From NCBI GenBank assembly GCA_028277945.1, contig JANQFH010000024.1, positions 62,001 through 126,000 on the forward strand: a stretch of 64,000 nt of DNA, read 5' to 3'. The position numbers and the translations under genes were made by a program. This document shows, one piece after another, positions 45,784-53,415 of this stretch; the stretch's first letter is position 1; every line of letters starts with the position of its first letter. The notes below the pieces were generated by a model, which ran no database searches, was not told the origin of the DNA, and saw only the letters and a list, made by a program, of their open reading frames with translations. This DNA is from Oligoflexia bacterium (GTDB lineage: Bacteria > Bdellovibrionota_G > JANQFH01).

Positions 45784-46923
45784 ATGGCAAAGAAGCTCTT
45801 ACTCGCGGATGACAGTATTACCATTCAAAAGGTGGTGGGGATCACCTTTGCGCAGGAGGATTTCGACATCACCTATGTTGACAATGGGGTGGATGCCATC
45901 AACAAGGCCAAGGAACTTCATCCAGACATCATTCTTGCCGATATCGTCATGCCGCAGAAGACCGGTTACGACGTCTGTGAAGCGATCAAGAACGACGCGG
46001 AACTCAAAGGCATTCCCATCCTATTGCTAGCCGGCACCTTTGAGACCTTTGATGTCAACCGTGGCAAAACCGTCGGTGCCGACGATTACATCATCAAGCC
46101 ATTTGAGTCGCAGGCGCTCATTGATAAAGTCAATCATCTGCTTGCCGGGGAGGCCCAGCAACCTTCAGCAGAGCCGGAAGAGGTTTCCGCGGTAGAGCCT
46201 CAAGCCGTGGAACCGCCAACGCAACCCCCTTCTGTCGCTGCAGAATCCGAGGGTGTTGCCTTTGATTTGCAAGCCGATGTCGATGCTACGCAAGCTGAGG
46301 GCCTAGACGATCTGTCTATGCCTGAACCGACGGTGTCGGCACCAGAACCAGCGCAACCTCTGGAGCCGGAACCGCTAGCTGCGGAACCCATGGATGCTGA
46401 GAGCATGGCCCCACCTCCTAGCGACACCCCTATGGAACCAGCCTTTGACGTAACGACTGTCGAAAGTGCCAGCCCGGTGACAGAAGCGCCGAGCTTTGCT
46501 GAGCCTCCCGCCATGGATGAGTTTGGTTTGGGTACGATCGATGAACCCCTGGCAGCGGACGCTGTGGCCACTCCCGTGTCCCAGGGTGAAGAGCCACTAG
46601 CCGTAGAGCCGGAGGGCACTGCCGCAGATTTTGCCGACGTGGCTGCAGAACTACCCACAGAGAGTGGCGCCGCCGCAAGTGATGTCGATCTTCTTGACCT
46701 TCCACCCCTTCCCGAGGATACCTTAGAGGCTGCAGAGACAAGCACGCCAGCTGCCGAGGCAGCGCTGCCAAGCGCAGCCATTAGCGAGGCAGAGATCCAT
46801 CGTCTCATCGATGAGAAAGTACGTGCGGTTGTCGAGAAGATAGCCTGGGAGATCATTCCCGATTTGGCGGAGAGGCTGATCAAGGAAGAGATCGAGCGTC
46901 TCACTCGTGACGACAACAACTAG
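45784..46923 (+). CDS. Receiver-domain protein with acidic linker and C-terminal helix
   Basis: A 379-residue protein. Residues 1-120 are a CheY-like receiver: acidic pair in LLADDSITI, phosphorylation site in DIILADIVMPQKTG near residue 57, and the lysine in DYIIKPFE near 102. A long Ala/Pro/Glu-rich acidic linker (about 125-335) follows. The C-terminal helix EIHRLIDEKVRAVVEKIAWE and IIPDLAERLIKEEIERL is conserved in deltaproteobacterial receiver proteins of this type. The output is unknown; FrzZ-like signalling is possible. A structured repeat begins two bases after its stop. Confidence 0.85.
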   Translation: MAKKLLLADDSITIQKVVGITFAQEDFDITYVDNGVDAINKAKELHPDIILADIVMPQKTGYDVCEAIKNDAELKGIPILLLAGTFETFDVNRGKTVGADDYIIKPFESQALIDKVNHLLAGEAQQPSAEPEEVSAVEPQAVEPPTQPPSVAAESEGVAFDLQADVDATQAEGLDDLSMPEPTVSAPEPAQPLEPEPLAAEPMDAESMAPPPSDTPMEPAFDVTTVESASPVTEAPSFAEPPAMDEFGLGTIDEPLAADAVATPVSQGEEPLAVEPEGTAADFADVAAELPTESGAAASDVDLLDLPPLPEDTLEAAETSTPAAEAALPSAAISEAEIHRLIDEKVRAVVEKIAWEIIPDLAERLIKEEIERLTRDDNN

Positions 46924-46925
46924 TA

Positions 46926-47043
46926 TTCGAGAGTCCGCAAAGACTTTACGGTGGCTACGCGCATCGATTATAGTCTTTAACGCCTTTGCGATGCTCTCGA
47001 GCTCTGCACTCCCTTGCGAGTGAATCGCTCGGTCGCTTTGCAT
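46926..47043 (-). repeat. Dispersed repeat, family C copy 1
   Basis: On the minus strand this 118-nt segment matches 56807-56924 at about 88 percent by eye. It forms a long stem from CTCGAGAGCATCGCAAAG-like and CTTTGCGGACTCTCGA arms, with competing pairs AAAGACT/AGTCTTT inside. It also reads as a short peptide (SAELESIAKALKTII), but the frame is embedded in the repeat. It abuts family B at 47057. Confidence 0.75.
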
Positions 47044-47056
47044 TTGCCTAACTCCA

Positions 47057-47160
47057 CCTCTACAGGCGTGTCCAACCAAACCTGAGGTGGAATAAAGCGC
47101 AGACGAGCGGAGCGAGGCGAGCCATCCACCGAAGAGTTGGTTGGACACGCCATATAGAGG
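47057..47160. repeat. Structured dispersed repeat, family B copy 2
   Basis: Outer arms GGCGTGTCCAACCAA and TTGGTTGGACACGCC (47065-47079, 47137-47151) pair perfectly over 15 bp, and CCTCTA/TAGAGG (47057-47062, 47155-47160) extends them. The internal loop is ACCTGA and GAAGAG, the inner stem GGTGGA/TCCACC (47086-47091, 47125-47130), and the 33-nt loop begins ATAAAGCGCAG. The stems differ from copy 1 yet still pair. AGAGG (47156-47160) next to the valS ATG lies in the outer stem. Confidence 0.85.
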
Positions 47161-47162
47161 TT

Positions 47163-49883
47163 ATGAAGATCAAGTTTGATAAAGCCTACGAACCGCAGCT
47201 GGTTGAACAGGTTTGGTATCAGCGCTGGCAGCAAGCGGGTTGCTTTCACGCCGATGCCGACTCTACCAAAGACCCCTTTTGTATTGTCATCCCGCCGCCA
47301 AACGTCACAGGTTCGTTGCATATGGGTCACGCCCTAGACAACACCTTGCAAGACATTCTCATCCGCTACAGACGTATGCGCGGCTATAACGCCCTGTGGA
47401 TGCCAGGCATGGACCATGCCGGCATTGCCACGCAAAATGTCGTCGAAAAACAACTCGAATCCCAAGGTTTGAGTCGCGAAACGCTTGGCCGTGAGAAGTT
47501 CGTAGCCGCAGTATGGAAGTGGAAAGAAGAGTATGGCGGTAAGATTCTTACACAGCTGCAGCGCTTAGGCGCCTCCTGCGACTGGCGGCGGCAACGTTTT
47601 ACCATGGACGCAGGACTTTCGACAGCCGTACGCGAAGTCTTTGTTGAACTCTACGAAGAGGGTTACATCTATCGCGGTTTCTATATTATCAACTGGTGTA
47701 CTCGCTGCCACACGGCGTTGAGCGATCTCGAAGTCGAGCATGAAGAGCTTCCAGGTAGGCTCTACACGATCAAATATCCCTTGGCCGATTCAGCCAAAGC
47801 GTTCATTCCCATAGCAACCACTCGTCCAGAGACGATGCTTGGCGACACCGCCGTGGCCGTTCATCCAGACGACAAACGTTACCAGCGCTACATTGGCAAA
47901 CAGCTGCGTTTGCCGTTGGTGGATCGTCTGATTCCAGTGATAGGCGATGCGAGTGTTAAACAGGACTTTGGTACCGGTGCATTAAAGATCACTCCAGCAC
48001 ACGACTTCAATGATTTTGAAATTGGCAAAAAGCACCAGTTGGATTCGGTCTCGGTTATGGACGAAAAGGGTCAGATTGACTGTGCGCAGACACGCTATCA
48101 TGGGATGACGGTTAAAGGGGCGCGTAAGGCTGTGGTGGCCGATCTCAAACAGCATAACCTTTTTATGAACGACAAAGCGCATCCACACATGGTCGGGCAC
48201 TGCTCTCGCTGCGAGAGTATTGTCGAGCCGCGAGTCTCGCGGCAGTGGTTTGTGAAGATGCAAGGGTTGGCCAAGACCGCCATCCATGCCGTACGCCAAG
48301 GTGAAACAGAGATCATTCCGCGTAACTGGGAGAAGGTCTACTTTGATTGGTTAGAAAACATCCGTGACTGGTGTATCAGCCGTCAGCTCTGGTGGGGGCA
48401 TCGCATTCCCGTCTGGTACTGTGAGAAGTGCGATGCAACGATCGTCAGCAAAACCGATCCTAAATCCTGCAATCAATGTTCTAATAAGAAACTGAAACAG
48501 GACGACGATGTGCTTGACACATGGTTTAGTTCTGCTCTGTGGCCATTTTCAACCCTAGGTTGGCCTGAAAAGACAACCGAGCTGAAGACCTTTTATCCGA
48601 CCTCCGTTCTGGTTACTGGCTTTGACATTCTCTTCTTCTGGGTCTGTCGCATGATGATGCTGGGCCTGAAGTTTATGAACGACGTTCCCTTTAGGCAGGT
48701 CTACTTACACGCTCTGGTCCGTGACAGCCAAGGCCAGAAAATGACGAAGTCCAAGGGTAACGTGATCGATCCACTGACGCTGATGGACGAATACGGCACG
48801 GATGCGCTACGTTTTACCCTTACCGCTTTAGCGATCCAAGGCCGAGACATGTCGATTTCTCATGAGCGCATTAAGGGATACCGCCACTTTGTCAATAAGC
48901 TGTGGAATGCCTCGCGGTTTGTGGCTATTAGCTTTGAAAATCTTCGCGCCAAGGTCGATTTGACCGATAGAGCAAAAGAGCCGCCAAAAGCTACAACAGC
49001 TGCCGATATTTGGATCAACAGCCTTCTCAGGGAAACCATCAACCAGGTGAACCAAGCTTATGAGGAGATGCGTTTTAGCGATGCCGCGCAACAGCTCTAT
49101 CACTTTGTCTGGCATCAGTACTGTGACTGGTACATTGAAATGGCCAAAAGCAGTTTGATTGTGGCAGACGGTGCTAACAACGAACAACTCGAGCGCGCTG
49201 TGGCTACTGCCACCAATCTCGTACACACTCTAGATACCATTCTACGTTTGTTACATCCGATCATGCCTTTTGTTACAGAGGAGATCTGGCAAAAGCTTGC
49301 TAGCTTGGTCGGTACTCAGGCGAGCGACTATCTCATGCTCGCACCCTTTCCTGAGCTTGCCGCAGCTGAGCTCAACTCAGAGCAGCAGGTGCAGTGCAGC
49401 GAGATCGAGTTTATCAAACAGGTGGTCACAGCCATACGTACGCTTAAGAGTGAGAACGCCATTGCTCCCTCTCGCCGCGTTCCCGTGACCTTTGTGGATG
49501 TGAAAACAGAGCAAGCGGCTGTGCTCAAGAGGCACTGGCAGTATGTGGTCAATTTAGCGCTTCTTGAAGCCGACCCACACTTCCAGGCGACTGCTGCAGG
49601 AGCGCAGCAAAAGGGCCCGGTTGCCAGTAGCGTTGTTGACGGTATGCAGATCGTCCTACCGTTGGGTGATCTTATTGACGTTGACAAAGAGAGGGGTCGA
49701 CTCGAGCGAGAAATCAGCAAGCTCAAACAAGAGTGGCAGCGTCTGGACAAGAAGCAGAAAGACCGCGAGTTTCTAAAAAAGGCGCCACCCGAGGTTGTTG
49801 AGACACAGCAGAAGCGATTTGTCCAAGCAGAAAAAGACCTGCAATCACTGCAAGCTTTTCTGCAGCGACTAACAGATGGCTAG
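47163..49883 (+). CDS. valS: Valyl-tRNA synthetase
   Basis: A 906-residue class I synthetase charging tRNA-Val. The ATP site HIGH-type motif is in PPNVTGSLHMGHALDN near residue 45, and the KMSKS loop reads QKMTKSKGN near 522. The editing domain lies between. The anticodon-binding domain and a C-terminal coiled coil (GRLEREISKLKQEWQRLDKK) follow, typical of ValRS. The ATG at 47163 follows AGAGG with short spacing, and this site lies in the stem of a family B repeat. It is followed by birA. Confidence 0.97.
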   Translation: MKIKFDKAYEPQLVEQVWYQRWQQAGCFHADADSTKDPFCIVIPPPNVTGSLHMGHALDNTLQDILIRYRRMRGYNALWMPGMDHAGIATQNVVEKQLESQGLSRETLGREKFVAAVWKWKEEYGGKILTQLQRLGASCDWRRQRFTMDAGLSTAVREVFVELYEEGYIYRGFYIINWCTRCHTALSDLEVEHEELPGRLYTIKYPLADSAKAFIPIATTRPETMLGDTAVAVHPDDKRYQRYIGKQLRLPLVDRLIPVIGDASVKQDFGTGALKITPAHDFNDFEIGKKHQLDSVSVMDEKGQIDCAQTRYHGMTVKGARKAVVADLKQHNLFMNDKAHPHMVGHCSRCESIVEPRVSRQWFVKMQGLAKTAIHAVRQGETEIIPRNWEKVYFDWLENIRDWCISRQLWWGHRIPVWYCEKCDATIVSKTDPKSCNQCSNKKLKQDDDVLDTWFSSALWPFSTLGWPEKTTELKTFYPTSVLVTGFDILFFWVCRMMMLGLKFMNDVPFRQVYLHALVRDSQGQKMTKSKGNVIDPLTLMDEYGTDALRFTLTALAIQGRDMSISHERIKGYRHFVNKLWNASRFVAISFENLRAKVDLTDRAKEPPKATTAADIWINSLLRETINQVNQAYEEMRFSDAAQQLYHFVWHQYCDWYIEMAKSSLIVADGANNEQLERAVATATNLVHTLDTILRLLHPIMPFVTEEIWQKLASLVGTQASDYLMLAPFPELAAAELNSEQQVQCSEIEFIKQVVTAIRTLKSENAIAPSRRVPVTFVDVKTEQAAVLKRHWQYVVNLALLEADPHFQATAAGAQQKGPVASSVVDGMQIVLPLGDLIDVDKERGRLEREISKLKQEWQRLDKKQKDREFLKKAPPEVVETQQKRFVQAEKDLQSLQAFLQRLTDG

Positions 49884-49891
49884 GAGTTGCT

Positions 49892-50512
49892 GTGGAGTTG
49901 GTAAACGACTTGCAGCTGCAGGAGCTCTGCCTAGCACTAGAGACGACGATGTCGTTGGGTAAACCCTGTTACTACGTCAAGAGCTGCACCTCAACCAATG
50001 ACATCGTAAACAAACTTGGTGAAGCTGGAGCGCCTGAGGGCTTGGTGGTTGTTGCTGAGAGCATGACTCATGGCCGTGGCCGGCGTGGTCACAGCTGGTT
50101 TAACAACGCCGATAGCCTGCAGTTTTCTATGCTGCTGCGCCCACCCAGTGAGCTCGAAGACCTACCCTTTCTCAACGTGCTCGTCGCCTATGCCGTTTTA
50201 AAAGTATTGTACGGTCTGTATCGGCTGCCACTGCTGCTTAAGTGGCCGAACGATCTGCTCATCGGCCAACGTAAGCTCTGCGGTGTGATGAGTGAGATGC
50301 GTACCTCCGGCGACAACAGCAACTTTGTGGTGATGGGCTGTGGTCTTAATCTCAACAACCGCGCCGACGCCTTTCCTGCTGAGCTCAAGAGCGTGGCAAC
50401 CAGCGTCTTTGCGGAGACCGGTCAGTCCACTGACAAGGAGCACCTCTTAACTAAATTGTTTCCCATCATCTCTACCCTCTATACGGGCTACCTAAAACAG
50501 GAACCGGCTTAG
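49892..50512 (+). CDS. birA: Biotin-protein ligase (catalytic domain only)
   Basis: A 206-residue ligase that attaches biotin to acyl carrier subunits. The biotinyl-AMP loop GRGRRGHSW, YYVKSCTSTNDIV, and KWPNDLLI with KLCGVM are complete. It lacks the N-terminal repressor helix-turn-helix of BirA class II and the C-terminal SH3-like domain, so it is a short class I enzyme without a regulatory role. It starts with a GTG 8 nt after valS, so the two are probably co-transcribed. Confidence 0.9.
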   Translation: MELVNDLQLQELCLALETTMSLGKPCYYVKSCTSTNDIVNKLGEAGAPEGLVVVAESMTHGRGRRGHSWFNNADSLQFSMLLRPPSELEDLPFLNVLVAYAVLKVLYGLYRLPLLLKWPNDLLIGQRKLCGVMSEMRTSGDNSNFVVMGCGLNLNNRADAFPAELKSVATSVFAETGQSTDKEHLLTKLFPIISTLYTGYLKQEPA

Positions 50513-50701
50513 AGATTTCGATGCATCTGTGTAAGGTTTTCATGGCAAGCCTGGGGAGCCATGCGTGCAAGCAGACTTCAGTCAATTTAATGTAATTATT
50601 TTAAATAGTTGTGACGAAGTAGCCTGCATGACAGTATGGCATCTCTCTTGCTAGTAATATCGGTGGACATGGGAGTCTCGCCGAGAAAAGAGGAATCACG
50701 G

Positions 50702-53293
50702 ATGCTGCTTCAGCAACCTAGGCATGGCAGAGTTCTCACCCTGCTGATGATCTTGCCACTGTTTGTCCTGCTGCAGCTAACCCCTCCTGCTTCAATGGCC
50801 AGCAGTAGTAATTGGCGCGATCAATTGAGTAAAATGTATCCAAGACTCTATGAGCAGCTATTTGAAAAGCAAGGAGATGACATTTATCGATACCGCGAGC
50901 TTATTGATCTTATCGATGACTATCCTAAAGAGTACCGCGACAAATTATTTCAGGATGAAGATCCTCTCGAAGACCTTATTGAGGATTATGATGAGTACAA
51001 GGCTTGGCTAGAGGAAAATCAAGATCTCAAACCAAAACATTACAGCTCTCCAGTAACTCGCGATGGTGTCATCAGATATCTGGAAGAGCGCCGTGAGCAG
51101 GGGAATGCAAAAGAGCAGTATGATCGACGCAGCAGATTCTTCGATAGTGGGTGGTTGACCGAAGCAAGAGTAGAGTTGTTGGAGTACTTTCGCGAGCACT
51201 GGGCCTATGAACAAAGCGATCAGGCTCCGAAAATGGCGATGTCGTCACCTCTAGAGGAAGATAGTTCAGACCAAGATAGTAGAGCGTTTGGCCGCTTTAG
51301 CTTCAAAGCAGATTTTGACCATGATCACCTATCGACGCCGGCAGATAAGGAGCTTTATCGTATGGAGGAGACTGCGGCTTCCTTTGAGGCGTCTTATAAA
51401 TGGCTAAAGGTCAATAGAGCAAAAGACCTGCCGGAGTTGACTGTTGTTGAATTCAAAGAGAGCGGCATTCGTAACAACGACCCTACTGTAAAATTTCGTG
51501 AGGTTCTGATGGAGCCGATCTTACCTCATCTGCCAGCACTGATTATGCTCTATCGAGATTCCGAAGGTGATCCTAAGAGTACGGAAGTTCGCACGCATGT
51601 GAGGCAACTGCTGCGCAGTCTCTTGGCAAATAAGCTTGTAAAGCTAGCCTATCAAATATGGAAAGAGATGTTGGGTGCTTACTTACCTGTGGTAGAGACC
51701 TTTGCTCTCTATCCGGGATTTCTTCCAAGGTCGTGGCTTTTTGTTTCTCTGAATGAGGAGCCGCAGCTCGAGCTCATTCAAGGAGATAAAGGGGAGTGGC
51801 CGGACCTTTTGGGTAGCATTCCTGCCTTTTTGCGTCTGGTTCTCGGCAAGGAGAGAGATAGGAAGAGAAGCCTCACTGCAAAGGAGGTCTTTTGGCAAAG
51901 CCTTCCTCTCCACCCTGGCGAGGAGGAGCTTGCACGCATTGATGAGGAGCTGTCAGCTCATCTTGCACAAATGGATGAGGTAAATTGGGAATCGCTTGAA
52001 AAGATTTTGGCTTCCACTCCAGAAGCGGATTTGCACGAGGCCATCCAATCTCTGTTTGGAGGGTCGAATCTACGTGGGCTTACCGGGCGCAACCTAGCTG
52101 CCTATGAGAGTTACAAAGGTGGTGAACAGCAGCTGTTAGGCGGGACTAATGCAGGCGGGTGGTATCGTCCCGCAGCGAGCTACCTCCTTACTGAAATAGA
52201 TTATTCTTATAGAGATTTTTTAGAGGAACAGCAGAAATACACGAAAGAAGGTTTAGTAGAAGCTTACCCGCAAGTATCGGATCCCACGGCAGCAAAGGAC
52301 GAGAGACCAAGCCTGAATTACGCCGCAAACCTTGAGCTGTTTGCTAGATTTATCCAGGTGAAAGATTCCATTCTAAGCAGTGGTTGTTTATCATCAACAG
52401 ATGATCCGGTGCTTACGTGGCAAAATACTTTTATGCAGCAGACTGATCATATGGAACCCTACCAGCGCAGGCGCTGGCTTGACCTCGAAGACGCTTTTCA
52501 CTACGTAGGCTCGTCTGAGGAGGAGGATGAAACCATTGCTGAGTTGCTCGAACCACCAAGTTATTCTTCTTCGATACATACGATTCTTTTTGGGCGACCT
52601 GGCGGTTGGGCTGCAGAGAGACGATTAGGAGGCGATGCGGCAAAGGTTGCGCAATGGGCGCATGGCTACAGGGAAGCCGTCAATCAGAGAAACATACAAC
52701 GGGCCGCGGAGTTTGTTGAAGAAAGGGGAAAGAAGACGGATGAACTGCGAAAACAGCATGAGTCTCTGTTATTTCAATATCGCAGGCTGCAGAGAGAGTG
52801 TGATGAATTCAACGAAAACTACTATAAGGCCGAAGAGGATGGAGAAGAGTCAGAGGCAGAAAGAGATCGAGATGCTCTCGTTGATGAGTTAGGCGCTTGT
52901 ATCGCTCAGTTAGATAAAGTTCAAAGCAAGTTAGAAGAGGTAAGGCGGCATCTTTGGGACCAGTTGGTCGGTGTCGACGGACTCTACATCTACTATCTTC
53001 TGGCAAACAGACTTCCCTTTGATGAAGAACATTACAACTGGGGAGATGCAGATCCACAAGCGGCGGCCTTTCTGCGGGAGCAGTGGGCCGAGAGTCCTGA
53101 AGTGAAGTTGGCTACGGCTTTTGTCGACCAACTCAATACCATGATCTTTATGAGTTATTTCGACATCAATTTAGACGGTTATGCTGACTTTAACGATTTA
53201 AATATCTATAGGCGTAAGGTTGACTCCGTAGACTACCGACACTGGCATAGAAACCGCTCTGCTGATTTTTACGACTCGCGGCGTTCAAAGTGA
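50702..53293 (+). CDS. Large secreted protein of unknown function with a dockerin-like calcium loop
   Basis: An 863-residue protein with a signal peptide (LTLLMILPLFVLLQLTPPASMA). Most of it is acidic and helical with Tyr/Glu/Arg-rich stretches and no family I know. A C-terminal helical part (about 690-770) looks like a coiled coil. Near the end, FDINLDGYADFNDLNIYR matches one dockerin/EF-hand-type loop (DxNxDGxxDFxDL), suggesting calcium binding. The ATG at 50702 has GAGG 8 nt upstream. It appears to be a single gene and is AT-richer than its neighbours. Confidence 0.6.
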   Translation: MLLQQPRHGRVLTLLMILPLFVLLQLTPPASMASSSNWRDQLSKMYPRLYEQLFEKQGDDIYRYRELIDLIDDYPKEYRDKLFQDEDPLEDLIEDYDEYKAWLEENQDLKPKHYSSPVTRDGVIRYLEERREQGNAKEQYDRRSRFFDSGWLTEARVELLEYFREHWAYEQSDQAPKMAMSSPLEEDSSDQDSRAFGRFSFKADFDHDHLSTPADKELYRMEETAASFEASYKWLKVNRAKDLPELTVVEFKESGIRNNDPTVKFREVLMEPILPHLPALIMLYRDSEGDPKSTEVRTHVRQLLRSLLANKLVKLAYQIWKEMLGAYLPVVETFALYPGFLPRSWLFVSLNEEPQLELIQGDKGEWPDLLGSIPAFLRLVLGKERDRKRSLTAKEVFWQSLPLHPGEEELARIDEELSAHLAQMDEVNWESLEKILASTPEADLHEAIQSLFGGSNLRGLTGRNLAAYESYKGGEQQLLGGTNAGGWYRPAASYLLTEIDYSYRDFLEEQQKYTKEGLVEAYPQVSDPTAAKDERPSLNYAANLELFARFIQVKDSILSSGCLSSTDDPVLTWQNTFMQQTDHMEPYQRRRWLDLEDAFHYVGSSEEEDETIAELLEPPSYSSSIHTILFGRPGGWAAERRLGGDAAKVAQWAHGYREAVNQRNIQRAAEFVEERGKKTDELRKQHESLLFQYRRLQRECDEFNENYYKAEEDGEESEAERDRDALVDELGACIAQLDKVQSKLEEVRRHLWDQLVGVDGLYIYYLLANRLPFDEEHYNWGDADPQAAAFLREQWAESPEVKLATAFVDQLNTMIFMSYFDINLDGYADFNDLNIYRRKVDSVDYRHWHRNRSADFYDSRRSK

Positions 53294-53317
53294 GGATTGA
53301 CCTTAGCGACGTCGTGC

Positions 53318-53345
53318 TTGACATGTTGTGGCTGTGGACTACATT
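53318..53345 (+). promoter_or_regulatory. Promoter of the EF-G-like gene
   Basis: TTGACA (53318-53323), a 16-bp spacer and TACATT (53340-53345) form a plausible promoter 70 nt before the ATG at 53416, in a 122-nt spacer. Confidence 0.5.
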
Positions 53346-53415
53346 CTCATGATCGAGGCCAGCTCACCCCGCCGGGAAAGGCCTTAAAATCCAACCTGTT
53401 ACAAAGGAAGTGTGC

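Noticed and set aside
46200-46919. 239-codon antisense frame in the receiver-protein linker
   Set aside because: It mirrors the biased Ala/Pro/Glu composition of the real gene, giving Ser/Ala-rich antisense sequence.
46723-47148. Minus-strand 141-codon frame across the valS leader and the receiver gene
   Set aside because: Its N-terminal part is repeat C and its C-terminal part is antisense to the receiver protein.
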